This document shows, piece by piece, positions 51,437 to 59,856 of a stretch of 64,000 nucleotides of DNA. The translations under genes and the position numbers were made by a program. The stretch is taken from contig NZ_SPDV01000017.1 of assembly GCF_004564275.1 (NCBI RefSeq), positions 31,238 to 95,237 on the forward strand, given 5' to 3'. This stretch comes from Sphingomonas parva (ex Maeng et al. 2020). GTDB lineage: Bacteria; Pseudomonadota; Alphaproteobacteria; Sphingomonadales; Sphingomonadaceae. Every line of letters starts with the position of its first letter. The first letter of the stretch is position 1. The notes beneath the pieces were generated by a model, which worked only from the letters and a program-made list of their open reading frames with translations, did no database searches and was not told where the DNA came from.

Positions 51437-51996
51437 TCCCCGTGGTCCCGCGTCGCTACTGGTTCCTCGCGCTGGCGATGGTGGCGGCGACCGCCGCGAT
51501 CCTGCTGTGGATGGGCCGGCCGCCGATCTGTACCTGCGGCACGGTGAAAATGTGGGTCGGCGCGGTCCAGGGTCCCGACAACAGCCAGCATCTCGCCGAC
51601 TGGTATACGTTCAGCCACATCATTCACGGCTTCCTGTTCTACGCGCTCGGCTGGGCCTTCCTGCGCCGCAACCCGCCCGGCGACCGGCTGCTCGCCGCCG
51701 TGTCGATCGAGGCCGGCTGGGAGCTGCTCGAGAACAGCCAGTGGATCATCGACCGCTACCGCCAGGCGACGATGGCGCTCGGCTACAATGGCGACAGCGT
51801 GCTCAACTCGGTCGCCGACATCGGCTGGATGACCCTCGGCTGGGCGGTGGCGCGGCGGCTGCCGGTCTGGGCGACGATCGTCCTCGCCCTCGCGTTCGAG
51901 CTGCTGGCGCTGCTGATGGTGCGCGACAATCTGACGCTCAACGTGCTGATGCTGGTCGCGCCGGTCGATGCGGTGCGGGTCTGGCAGGCGGGATAG
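51433..51996 (+). CDS. DUF2585 (UPF0314) membrane protein
   Basis: A 187-residue membrane protein. The family-defining blocks are visible: MGRPPICTCGTVKMWVG (the CxC motif), DNSQHLADWYTFSHIIHGF, EAGWELLENSQWIIDRYR and GDSVLNSVADIG. About four helices. Start GTG 51433 overlaps the DUF1697 stop. The family is widespread in alphaproteobacteria, with no characterised function. Confidence 0.93.
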   Translation: MIPVVPRRYWFLALAMVAATAAILLWMGRPPICTCGTVKMWVGAVQGPDNSQHLADWYTFSHIIHGFLFYALGWAFLRRNPPGDRLLAAVSIEAGWELLENSQWIIDRYRQATMALGYNGDSVLNSVADIGWMTLGWAVARRLPVWATIVLALAFELLALLMVRDNLTLNVLMLVAPVDAVRVWQAG

Positions 51997-52002
51997 GCAA
52001 CG

Positions 52003-52126
52003 CCCCCTCTCCCCTTCAGGGGAGAGGCCGGGAGAGGGGGAGTCGCAGGGAGTGCCTTTGCGATGAGGCTGCGCCCTACGCCGCACTTCCCCTCTCCTAG
52101 CCCTCTCCCCTCAAGGGGAGAGGGGA
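52003..52126. repeat. Intergenic palindromic repeat
   Basis: Left arm CCCCTCTCCCCTTCAGGGGAGAGG and right arm CCTCTCCTAGCCCTCTCCCCTCAAGGGGAGAGGGG are inverted around a 55-base centre. It is another member of the GC-rich palindrome group, in the gap between DUF2585 and DUF3606 genes. Confidence 0.8.
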
Positions 52127-52135
52127 GCCTCCGAC

Positions 52136-52327
52136 TCATGCGCTCGTCTTCATCTTCTCCGCCTCGCGATCCAGCACCTCGCGGCTGTTGCCGTGCTCCC
52201 GGATCAGTTGCTCGGCCTGCTCGCGGCTGAGGCCATGCTTGCGGGCGAAATAATCGACCTCGTAGGTCTCGCCGCCCGAAACCCGGGCACGGTCCTGGCC
52301 GCCACGATTGTTCTTGTCGTCGGACAT
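52136..52327 (-). CDS. DUF3606 domain protein
   Basis: A 63-residue, highly charged protein with the DUF3606 helix-turn-like core (YEVDYFARKHGLSREQAEQLIREHG). The family is small and of unknown role, frequent in soil alphaproteobacteria. An EcfG promoter match ends 33 bases before its ATG, pointing to induction under general stress (desiccation, oxidative or heat). A palindrome follows the stop. Confidence 0.88.
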   Translation of the reverse strand: MSDDKNNRGGQDRARVSGGETYEVDYFARKHGLSREQAEQLIREHGNSREVLDREAEKMKTSA

Positions 52328-52360
52328 GTCGTCACTCCTGGTACGTCGTTACGCAGAAGC

Positions 52361-52386
52361 AACGCGGCGACGAATCGTCGGGTTCC
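52361..52386 (-). promoter_or_regulatory. EcfG (general stress) promoter of the DUF3606 gene
   Basis: On the minus strand GGAAC, 17 bases, CGTT is an exact match to the EcfG consensus GGAAC-N16/17-CGTT. Its -10 element is about 33 bases from the ATG. Confidence 0.75.
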
Positions 52387-52476
52387 CGTGGCCGGCCTGC
52401 ATCAGCGGCCAAGCGACTGAAGTGCAAGCAGACTCCCGAGCTTGTCGGGCGCGCGCGGCTCGTCCAAGAGCGCACC

Positions 52477-53964
52477 ATGTCGGTGATGATCGAAATGGGG
52501 GCGGGGGCCGGCGGGGCGGCGGTGACGATGGACCTCGAGGAGCTGCTCGCCACCCGCCTGCTCGTCCAGGGCAACAGCGGCTCGGGCAAGTCGCACCTGC
52601 TGCGCCGCCTGCTCGAGGAGAGCGCCGGAGTCGTCCAGCAGATCGTCATCGATCCGGAAGGCGATTTCGTCTCGCTGGACGAGTTCGGCCATTTGCCGAT
52701 CGACGCCGCCGACTACAGCCACAACGAGATCGCCAAGATGGCGGCGCGGGTGCGCGAGCATCGCGCCTCCTGCGTGCTCAGCCTCGAGGGGCTGGAAATG
52801 GACGCGCAGATGCGCTGCGCCGCGACCTTTCTCAATGCCCTGTTCGATGCGCCGCGCGACCAATGGTATCCGGCGCTGGTCGTGGTCGACGAGGCGCAGG
52901 TCTTCGCCCCGGCGGCGGCGGGCGAGGTCAGCGACGAGGCGCGGCGGCTGTCGCTCGGCGCGATGACCAATCTGATGTGCCGCGGCCGCAAGCGCGGCCT
53001 CGCCGGGATCATCGCCACCCAGCGCCTCGCCAAGCTCGCCAAGAACGTCGCCGCCGAAGCCTCGAACTTCCTGATGGGCCGCACCTTCCTCGACATCGAC
53101 ATGGCTCGCGCCGCCGACCTGCTCGGAATGGAGCGCCGCCAGGCCGAGGCGATTCGCGACCTCCAGCGCGGCGAGTTCCTGGCGCTCGGACCGGCGCTGT
53201 CGCGGCGGCCGGTGAACGTCCGCATCGGCTCGGTGCGCACCTCGGCGCGCAGCTCGAGCCCGAAGCTGGTGCCGCTCCCGTCCGCCGACACCGATTTCGG
53301 CGACCTGTTCAGCGGCCTCGCCGACGCGCCGCCGCCGCCCCCGCCGCCGCCGGCGCCGCGGCCGACCCCCGCCGAGGACGTGCTGCGCGCGCTCGAGGCG
53401 GCTGCCGACGCGCCACGGGCGAGCCATTCCGCGCGGGTCGACCTGCCGGAGCTGGACGAGGAGACCAGGGGCCGGATCGTCGAGACGGCGCTCGCCGGCG
53501 TGGTCGCCGAGGCCGGCGCCCAGCCGCTCCCCGTGCTCTACCAGGATTTCGGCCTGCGCTGCCGGATGCTCGGCCTCGCCGGCCAGCCGCTCGACCTGCC
53601 CGGCTTCCGCCGCCGCCTGGCGATGGCCAAGGCCGGCATCGGGCTGGAGGACGTCTGGGAGCCGGCGCTCGCGCTCGGCGACGGCGTGCCCGAGGACATG
53701 CTTCCCGTCCTCCTCCGCCTCGCCCGCGCCGCCCGAGAAGGCGCGCCCTGCCCGACCGACGAGGAGCTGGCGCACATCTACGGCACGACCTCGACCGGCC
53801 GGCTGCGGCGGGTGCTGACCTTCATGGAAGAGCAGAATTTCATCGTCACCCGCATCGATCTCTCGGGCAAGCGCTCGGTCTCGCTCCCGGCGCTCGGCTG
53901 GACGACGGCGCCGTCCGAGGCGGAACACGAGAAGCCCCAGGCGCGGGTGGCGCGGAGAAGGTAG
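52477..53964 (+). CDS. HerA-like ATPase (FtsK-HerA superfamily)
   Basis: A 495-residue ATPase. Walker A is NSGSGKSHLL; Walker B and the conserved acid follow in VVVDEAQVF; the arginine-finger region contains LMCRGRKRGLAGIIATQRLAKL. Such stand-alone HerA-like proteins are seen with and without nuclease partners; here no NurA gene is adjacent. Residues about 285-300 are a poly-proline run, after which a C-terminal region of unknown fold carries a winged-helix-like end (RLRRVLTFMEEQNFIVTRIDL). Start ATG 52477 is the best candidate, though the true start may be a few codons later. The role could be DNA translocation or repair. Confidence 0.85.
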   Translation: MSVMIEMGAGAGGAAVTMDLEELLATRLLVQGNSGSGKSHLLRRLLEESAGVVQQIVIDPEGDFVSLDEFGHLPIDAADYSHNEIAKMAARVREHRASCVLSLEGLEMDAQMRCAATFLNALFDAPRDQWYPALVVVDEAQVFAPAAAGEVSDEARRLSLGAMTNLMCRGRKRGLAGIIATQRLAKLAKNVAAEASNFLMGRTFLDIDMARAADLLGMERRQAEAIRDLQRGEFLALGPALSRRPVNVRIGSVRTSARSSSPKLVPLPSADTDFGDLFSGLADAPPPPPPPPAPRPTPAEDVLRALEAAADAPRASHSARVDLPELDEETRGRIVETALAGVVAEAGAQPLPVLYQDFGLRCRMLGLAGQPLDLPGFRRRLAMAKAGIGLEDVWEPALALGDGVPEDMLPVLLRLARAAREGAPCPTDEELAHIYGTTSTGRLRRVLTFMEEQNFIVTRIDLSGKRSVSLPALGWTTAPSEAEHEKPQARVARRR

Positions 53965-53970
53965 CCTTCC

Positions 53971-54117
53971 ACCCCTCCCTGCAAGGGAGGGGACGGGGGT
54001 GGGTCCGGAAGCGCGGGCCCGAGCACGCGCTTCCGGGCTGCGGCGATAGAACGCCTTCGCCGGCATCGAGCCGGCTCAGGCGTCACCCACCCCTAGCCCC
54101 TCCCTTGCAGGGAGGGG
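53971..54117. repeat. Intergenic palindromic repeat
   Basis: Arms CCCTCCCTGCAAGGGAGGGG and CCCCTCCCTTGCAGGGAGGGG (extended by GGGGGTGGGT and ACCCACCCCTAG) are inverted around a centre with its own CGGAAGCGCG / CGCGCTTCCG hairpin. It lies between two convergent genes. Confidence 0.88.
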
Positions 54118-54145
54118 AAACCTGAAAGTGGGTGGCCGATTGTGC

Positions 54146-57100
54146 TCACCCTTCCTTGCAGCGCACCCCCACCCGCCGCAGCGCCTCGGTCAGGCGGGCG
54201 ACGGTGTAGGGCTTGCCGATCACGGCGGTGCAGCGGTCGCCGGCGAAACGCTGGGAAAGTCCGGCCTCGTCGGCGGCGCTGGTCAGCAACAGCGGCAGGT
54301 CCTGGTGCAGGGCGCGGATCTCGGCGGCGAGGGCGCCGCCGCTGCGGTCGCCGAGATCGTCGTCGATCAGGATGACGTCGTAGCGCCCCTGTGCCGACCG
54401 GACCTTGCCGAGCGCCTCGCCGGCGTTGGCCGCTTCCTCGGTCGCATAGCCGGAGGCGGCGAGCGCCTCCATCGCCAGCGCCCGCACGGTCGGCTCGCTC
54501 TCGACGACGAGGACGCGGCCGGTGCGCCCCTTGTCGAGCACGTCGCGCACCTTCTGCGACAGCGCGGCATAGGTGAACGGCTTGGCGATCATCTCGACGC
54601 CGGGCTCGAGCCGGCCGCCGTGAACGATGGCGTCGCGCGTATAGCCGGAGGTGTAGAGGACCTTGAGATCGGGCCAGCGCTCGCGGGCGAGCTCGGCGAG
54701 CTCGCGGCCCGACATCGCCGGCATCACCACGTCGGTGAACAGCAATTGCACCGGCCGTTCCTGACGCTCGAGCAGGCGCAGCGCGGTCGGGCCCTCGTGC
54801 GCCTCGAGCACCCGGTAGCCGAGCTCGCGCAGGCATTCGACCGTATAGGCGCGGACGTCGTCGTCATCCTCGACGACCAGGATCGTCTCCGCCTCGCGGC
54901 TGACCTCGAGGCCGCTGGTCAGGTGCGTCTCCTCGTCGCCGCCCGCCTCGTTCATCAGCCGCGGCAGATAGATCTTCACGGTCGTGCCGTGGCCGATCTC
55001 CGAATAGATCTTCACGTGCCCGCCCGATTGCTTGACGAAGCCGTAGACCATGGAGAGGCCGAGGCCGGTGCCCTTGCCGACCTCCTTGGTGGTGAAGAAC
55101 GGCTCGAAGACGCGGGCGATCGTCTCCTTCGACATGCCCTCGCCGGTGTCGGTGACCGCGATCACGACATATTGGCCGGGCGCGACCTCCGCATGCTGGG
55201 CGCTATACTCCTCGTCGAGCCGGGTGTTGGTCGTCTCGATGGTGAGCTGGCCGCCGCCTGGCATCGCGTCGCGAGCATTGACCGCAAGATTGAGAACCGC
55301 GCTCTCCAGCTGGTTCGGATCGGCCTCGACCCGCCACAGGCCCGGCGAGGTGACGATCTCGAGCCGCACCGTCTCGCCGAGCGCGCGGTTGAGCAGGTCC
55401 GACATGCCGACGACCAGCCTGTCCACGTCGAGCGGCTTGGGCGCGAGCGGCTGGCGGCGCGAGAAGGCGAGCAGCCGCTGGGTGAGGGCGGCGGCGCGCT
55501 CGGCGCCCTTCATCGCATTGTCGAGCGCGCGGCGGGCCCGCGGATCGCTGCTTCCCGCCGCTTCGAGCGCGCGCCGCGCCATGTCGATATTGCCGGTGAC
55601 GACGGTGAGCAGATTGTTGAAATCGTGGGCGATGCCGCCGGTGAGCTGGCCGACGCTCTCCATCTTCTGGCTCTGGCGCAGCGCCTCCTGGGCGCGGGCG
55701 AGCTCCTCGGCCGCGAGCTTCTCCGCGTCGATATCGCGCGCGACCGCATGGATGAAATCGTCGTCCGGAACCGCGGTCCAGGACAGCCAGGCATAAGAGC
55801 CGTCCTTGCGGCGGTAGCGATTCTCGAAGCGCAGGGTGGTCAGCCCGTCGGAGAGACGCCCGGCCTCCGCCTCGGTCGCGGCGCGGTCGTCGGGATGGAC
55901 GAGGTCGAGGAACGGACGGCCGATCAGCTCCGCTTCGGACCAGCCGAGCAGGGTCGTCCAGGCCGGATTGACCGCCGAGATCGTCGCATCGAAGCGCGCC
56001 ACGAGCATCAGATCGGTGGACAGGCGCCACATCCGGTCGCGGTCGGCGGTCCGCTCCGTCACCCTTTCCTCGAGCGTTGCGGCCATTGCCCGCAGCGCGT
56101 CCTGGGCTTCGCGCAGGTCGTGAATGTCGGTGCAGGTGCCGTACCAGCGCAGGATCGTGCCGCTCTGGTCGCGCACCGGCTGGGCGCGGCCGAGCACCCA
56201 GCGATAGACGCCGCTATGGTGCCGCAGCCGATATTCGATGTGATAGGTTTCGCCGGTCTCGAGCGAGCGGCGCCAGATCTCCCAGGCCCGGTCGCGGTCC
56301 TCAGGGTGGAAGAGATCGTTCCACGCCTCGCCCTCGGTCGAGCCGTCCGGCATGCCGGTATAATCATACCAGCGGCGGTTGAAATAATCGTGATAGCCGT
56401 CCGGCCTGGTCGACCAGATCATCTGGTCGATCGAATCGGCGATCGCCTGCAGCCGCGCCTGGCTCTCGCGCAGCGCGGTCTCGGCCGCGTGGCGCTCGCT
56501 GAGATCGAGCATCGCGCCGATCATGCGCCGGGCGCGGCCGTCCTCCCCGCGCAGGACCGCGCCGCGATCGAACACGGTCGCGTAGCTGCCATCGGCCCGC
56601 CGGAACCTGTATTCGCCGCTCCAACTGTCGGCGCCGCCGTCGATCACCTGGTGGATCCCCCCGACGATGCGGTCGCGGTCGTCGGGATGGATGCAGGCCT
56701 TCCACCATGCGCCCGCACTGCCGACCTCCTCGGGCGCATAGCCGAACAGGGTCTGGACGGCCTCGTTCCAGCGGATCCGATCGGCCTCCAGGTCCCAGTC
56801 CCAGATCGCGTCGTTGGTCGCGTGGGCGACCAGCCGGTAGCGCTCCTCCGCCTCGCGCAGCGCCGCCTCGCGGGCGCGCTCGGCGGAGATGTCGCGCGCC
56901 TCGATGATCGTGCCGACGGGCTGCCCGTCCGCGTCCCGGATCGGCGAGGCTGTGAAGGCGACCGGATAGAAATGGCCGTCCCTGTGGACGAAGCATTCGG
57001 TGCCCTGCACGCGGTTGCGTTCGGGGAAGGCGCGATCGATCGGACAGTCCTCGAGCGGATAGGGCCGTCCGTCGGGGTGCGTGTGGTGGATGACCTCGTG

Positions 57101-57295
57101 CAGCGTCCGGCCGGCCATCTCGCCGAGGCCGTAGCCGGTGAGCAGCTCGGCGGCGCGGTTCATGAACACGCATTGCTGCCGCGCGTCCATGACGAACAGC
57201 GCCATCTGCGTATTGTCGATGATCGCATCGAGCTGACGCGAAGGGTCGAGCAGGCGGGATGGAGTGTCCGTCGTATCGGGCATCGGCGCTGTCAT
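54146..57295 (-). CDS. Multi-PAS hybrid sensor histidine kinase with two receiver domains
   Basis: A 1049-residue, apparently cytosolic kinase without transmembrane helices. Four PAS domains occupy about residues 20-510, several with PAC-type ends (YRFRRADGSYATVFDRG, YRRKDGSYAWLSW). The HisKA helix follows with phosphoacceptor His557 in GGIAHDFNNLLTVV; the ATPase domain contains LNLAVNARDAMPGGGQL, DTGEGMSKE and GLGLSMVYG. Two receiver domains end the protein (LVVEDDDDVRAYTVE to LLFTDVVMP and LVVESEPTVRALAM to LIDDDLGD). The second has an incomplete acidic pocket, so it may not be phosphorylated. The ligand is unknown. Confidence 0.93.
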   Translation of the reverse strand: MTAPMPDTTDTPSRLLDPSRQLDAIIDNTQMALFVMDARQQCVFMNRAAELLTGYGLGEMAGRTLHEVIHHTHPDGRPYPLEDCPIDRAFPERNRVQGTECFVHRDGHFYPVAFTASPIRDADGQPVGTIIEARDISAERAREAALREAEERYRLVAHATNDAIWDWDLEADRIRWNEAVQTLFGYAPEEVGSAGAWWKACIHPDDRDRIVGGIHQVIDGGADSWSGEYRFRRADGSYATVFDRGAVLRGEDGRARRMIGAMLDLSERHAAETALRESQARLQAIADSIDQMIWSTRPDGYHDYFNRRWYDYTGMPDGSTEGEAWNDLFHPEDRDRAWEIWRRSLETGETYHIEYRLRHHSGVYRWVLGRAQPVRDQSGTILRWYGTCTDIHDLREAQDALRAMAATLEERVTERTADRDRMWRLSTDLMLVARFDATISAVNPAWTTLLGWSEAELIGRPFLDLVHPDDRAATEAEAGRLSDGLTTLRFENRYRRKDGSYAWLSWTAVPDDDFIHAVARDIDAEKLAAEELARAQEALRQSQKMESVGQLTGGIAHDFNNLLTVVTGNIDMARRALEAAGSSDPRARRALDNAMKGAERAAALTQRLLAFSRRQPLAPKPLDVDRLVVGMSDLLNRALGETVRLEIVTSPGLWRVEADPNQLESAVLNLAVNARDAMPGGGQLTIETTNTRLDEEYSAQHAEVAPGQYVVIAVTDTGEGMSKETIARVFEPFFTTKEVGKGTGLGLSMVYGFVKQSGGHVKIYSEIGHGTTVKIYLPRLMNEAGGDEETHLTSGLEVSREAETILVVEDDDDVRAYTVECLRELGYRVLEAHEGPTALRLLERQERPVQLLFTDVVMPAMSGRELAELARERWPDLKVLYTSGYTRDAIVHGGRLEPGVEMIAKPFTYAALSQKVRDVLDKGRTGRVLVVESEPTVRALAMEALAASGYATEEAANAGEALGKVRSAQGRYDVILIDDDLGDRSGGALAAEIRALHQDLPLLLTSAADEAGLSQRFAGDRCTAVIGKPYTVARLTEALRRVGVRCKEG

Positions 57296-57420
57296 GTTTT
57301 CGGGAGGAGCCTGCTGTTAACCGTCTTCGCGCCGGCGCGCCAGTGCCCGGCGCCGTGCGGCCGCCGTCCGTCCCGGCGCCGGACGGCCGGGATCGCGCGG
57401 GGACAGGCGACGGCCGTCGT

Positions 57421-57852
57421 TCACTCCCCCGGCTCGCCGTCACCGCCGCCGGTCGGCGCCGCGTAGCGGGCGGCGAAGAAGGGGGAGCTGACCAGGAAAT
57501 CGGCGGTCGTGCGGTTCAGCGCCAGCGCGACGTTGTAGAGGGCGGAGAGGCGGGTGAGCGCCTGGACGTCGGCCTCGTGCGGGTGCGGCGACAGCGGATC
57601 GACGAAGAAGATCAGCATGTCGATCTCGCCCTCGGCGATCTTCGCCCCGATCTGCTGGTCTCCGCCGAGCGGGCCCGATTTCACCGGGGTCAGCGCGAGG
57701 CCGGGGCATTGCTCCAGGATCCGCCGGCCGGTGGTGCCGGTCGACCACAGGCGATGCGCCGCGAGCGCCCGGGCGTTGGCGCGCACCCAGTCGATCAGAT
57801 CGTCCTTGCGCCGGTCGTGCGCGACCAGCGCGATCCTCTTGAGTGTGTCCAT
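57421..57852 (-). CDS. mgsA: Methylglyoxal synthase
   Basis: A 143-residue enzyme converting dihydroxyacetone phosphate to methylglyoxal and phosphate, a bypass of lower glycolysis that relieves sugar-phosphate stress. The signature is intact: RIALVAHDRRKDDLIDWV with catalytic Asp, GTTGRRIL, GPLGGDQQIGAKIAEGEID and FFVDPLSPHPHEADVQAL. Start ATG 57852 removes a non-conserved N-terminal extension. It is divergent from the M15-like gene and follows the hybrid kinase gene's start by 125 bases. Confidence 0.95.
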   Translation of the reverse strand: MDTLKRIALVAHDRRKDDLIDWVRANARALAAHRLWSTGTTGRRILEQCPGLALTPVKSGPLGGDQQIGAKIAEGEIDMLIFFVDPLSPHPHEADVQALTRLSALYNVALALNRTTADFLVSSPFFAARYAAPTGGGDGEPGE

Positions 57853-57914
57853 TCCCCGCTTTCTCGCTCTCGTCCCGCGCAACGCACGGCCGGTCGAATC
57901 GGATGCAACCTTCT

Positions 57915-57944
57915 TTGAATTTGCCCCGCCGGTCCGGCTATAAG
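57915..57944 (+). promoter_or_regulatory. Sigma-70-like promoter of the M15-type gene
   Basis: TTGAAT, 18 bases, TATAAG lies about 61 bases upstream of the ATG at 58005, between mgsA and the peptidase gene. The two hexamers each differ from consensus at one or two bases. Confidence 0.45.
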
Positions 57945-58004
57945 GGCCGCGAGCGGCGCCGGGGGCGCCTTGAAAATCCAGCAAAAACGGCCTATCTTAT
58001 TGAT

Positions 58005-58637
58005 ATGCAAAAACTAATCCGGCTTGCCGCGCTGGCGCTCACCGCGCTTTTCGCAACCCCTTCGCTCGCCGCGGGTCTGCCCGAGGGGCAGAGCAAGGCG
58101 GATTATCTGGCCTGGATGGCCCGCGATCCCGGCGTGCGCGCCGAGGTCCTCTCGTTCAAATCCTATCTCGAGGCGGCCGGCGTCGAGGACGTCGTGCCGA
58201 CCTGGCAGCTGGTCCGCACCGCGAGCGACTGGCGCGAATGCGCCGGGCCGCGCTTCGAGGTCGCGCCGATGACCGAGTGGACCCACATTGCCGAGACGCT
58301 CGAGTTCGTGAAGGCGCACGTCGAGCCGGTGATCGGCAAGGTCGAGGCGCTTTCGGGCTTCCGCAACGAGGAGCTCAACCGCTGCGCCGGCGGCGCCAAG
58401 GCGAGCGCCCACCGGCATTTCTATGCGCTCGACCTCACCCCCGCCAACGAGGACCTCAGCCGCGCCGGCATGATCCGCAGCATCTGCGCGATCCACGAAT
58501 TCCGCGGCCGCCAGTACGACGTCGGCCTCGGCTTCTACACCGGCATGCGCTTCCACGTCGATTCGAAGGGCTTCCGCAAATGGGGCGCCGACGGCAAGGG
58601 CGCCACCAGCCCCTGCGTCACGGGGAATTACGTCTGA
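58005..58637 (+). CDS. M15-type D-Ala-D-Ala carboxypeptidase-like exported protein
   Basis: A 210-residue protein. A signal peptide (residues 1-23, FATPSLAAG) exports it. The body has M15 (VanY/DacB-type, subfamily M15_3) motifs: SGFRNEELNRCAGGAKAS, then HRHFYALDL with a zinc-ligand His and Asp, and GMRFHVD with the last zinc His. It should act on peptidoglycan cross-link peptides in the periplasm. Two additional cysteines flank the domain. Start ATG 58005 follows a sigma-70-like promoter. It neighbours a GH19 enzyme, a second cell-wall lytic function. Confidence 0.82.
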   Translation: MQKLIRLAALALTALFATPSLAAGLPEGQSKADYLAWMARDPGVRAEVLSFKSYLEAAGVEDVVPTWQLVRTASDWRECAGPRFEVAPMTEWTHIAETLEFVKAHVEPVIGKVEALSGFRNEELNRCAGGAKASAHRHFYALDLTPANEDLSRAGMIRSICAIHEFRGRQYDVGLGFYTGMRFHVDSKGFRKWGADGKGATSPCVTGNYV

Positions 58638-58647
58638 CCGGCGCGAT

Positions 58648-58800
58648 CCTCCCCTCCCTGCAAGGGAGGGGATTGAGGGGTGGGTGCGAAACGGCGGGCT
58701 CTAAGTCCGCCGTTTCGTTTTCAACGCCAGAAGCGTCTTCGCCCCCATCGAGGGGGCTCAGCCGCCACCCACCCCTAGCCCCTCCCTTCCAGGGAGGGGG
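58648..58800. repeat. Intergenic palindromic repeat
   Basis: Arms CCTCCCCTCCCTGCAAGGGAGG and CCTCCCTTCCAGGGAGG, each continued by GGGGTGGGT / ACCCACCCCTAG, bracket a centre holding AACGGCGGGC / GTCCGCCGTT and CCCCCATCGAGGGGG. It belongs to the same subfamily as the elements near 49.4 and 54.0 kb. Confidence 0.88.
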
Positions 58801-58831
58801 AGCAGGTCAGTCGAGGCGCTGCGCTCCCCCC

Positions 58832-59674
58832 TCAGCCGCCCTGCGGCACCAGGGTGATCACCTCTTCCGCGGCGGCGGGGCCGCCGAGCGCGGCCCAGGT
58901 CGCCGGACCGACGACGCCGTCGTCGCCCAGCCCCCTGGCGCGCTGGAAGGCCCGGACCATCGCCTCCGTGCCGGGCCCGAACTCGCCGTCGATCGCGACC
59001 GGGAAGCCAGCCTTGGCGAGGGCGCGCTGCAGCCCCTCGACCCCGGGCGCGGACATGCCGCGGCGGAGCACCTGCAGCGCCCCGTCCGGCTGGCCGAGCG
59101 CGATCCCGGCGGCGAGGGTGCGGGCGAGCGCCTGCTTGGCGCGGGCGAGGTAGCGCCGGCGATCGTCAAGGCCGTTCAGGCCGCCGTTGATCGCGCGGGT
59201 GATCGAGATGATGTCGTCCCGGTCGGCGAAGCGGTTGAGGCCGCCCGCGGTCTGCGTCCAATATTCGCAGGCGAGGACCAGCGCCGTCATCGCCTCCTCG
59301 GCGCGCGGCGGATCGGCGACCAGGTCGATTCCGATGCGCTGGCCGTAGACCCGGTAGTTGCGCCGGCCGGTGAGCTGGATCAGGCCGCGGCCCTTGAAGC
59401 GCACGCCGTCGCCCGGCTGGTCGTTGCCGAGATCGGCGCGGCCCTCATAGGCGGCGCCCGAGGCATATTCCTCGCAGGTGCAGAAGCCGTCCGATTCATG
59501 GGCGATCTGGGCGAGGAAATGCGCGATCCTGAGCGGGGTGGTGATCTGGTAGCGGCCCAGCGTATCGTGCAGCGAGCCGGCGATTCCGGCGACGATCTTC
59601 GCCTGCTTCAGTCCCTTGGCGCCGGCCACCCTCGGCATCACCGCCTGCAGCGTCTCCAGGTCCACCACGATCAT
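58832..59674 (-). CDS. GH19 lysozyme/chitinase-like endolysin with a peptidoglycan-binding domain
   Basis: A 280-residue protein. Residues about 5-200 are a glycoside hydrolase family 19 domain ([18 protein letters not shown] with catalytic Glu, then [16 protein letters not shown]). Residues about 210-265 form a PG_binding_1 domain ([33 protein letters not shown]). There is no signal peptide, so it is like phage endolysins that need holin help, or is released by another route. It is not flanked by phage genes. Possible roles: prophage remnant, or a toxin-like cell-wall hydrolase delivered to other cells. Confidence 0.88.
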   Translation of the reverse strand: MIVVDLETLQAVMPRVAGAKGLKQAKIVAGIAGSLHDTLGRYQITTPLRIAHFLAQIAHESDGFCTCEEYASGAAYEGRADLGNDQPGDGVRFKGRGLIQLTGRRNYRVYGQRIGIDLVADPPRAEEAMTALVLACEYWTQTAGGLNRFADRDDIISITRAINGGLNGLDDRRRYLARAKQALARTLAAGIALGQPDGALQVLRRGMSAPGVEGLQRALAKAGFPVAIDGEFGPGTEAMVRAFQRARGLGDDGVVGPATWAALGGPAAAEEVITLVPQGG

Positions 59675-59856
59675 CGCAACCTCCCCACAGAGTTCGAGTC
59701 GAAAGCAGAGCTTACACCCGCGGCGGCGGCCGGCGCGCCATCATTTCTCAAGTCCGCGCGCAAGTCCGCACCGGGCCGGACCGATCGGCCGCACGCCGGC
59801 TTTGGATTCTTTGGCTTCCCCTGCTAGTGGCGCCGAAACTCTTCCCGAAAAGACCG

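Noticed and set aside
54128..57466. A 1112-codon open frame antisense to the hybrid kinase, and similar frames antisense to dnaE2 (8639-11482) and to the GH genes (31627-34833)
   Set aside because: Long antisense frames are expected in GC-rich genomes with strong codon bias. No domain is recognised in any of them.
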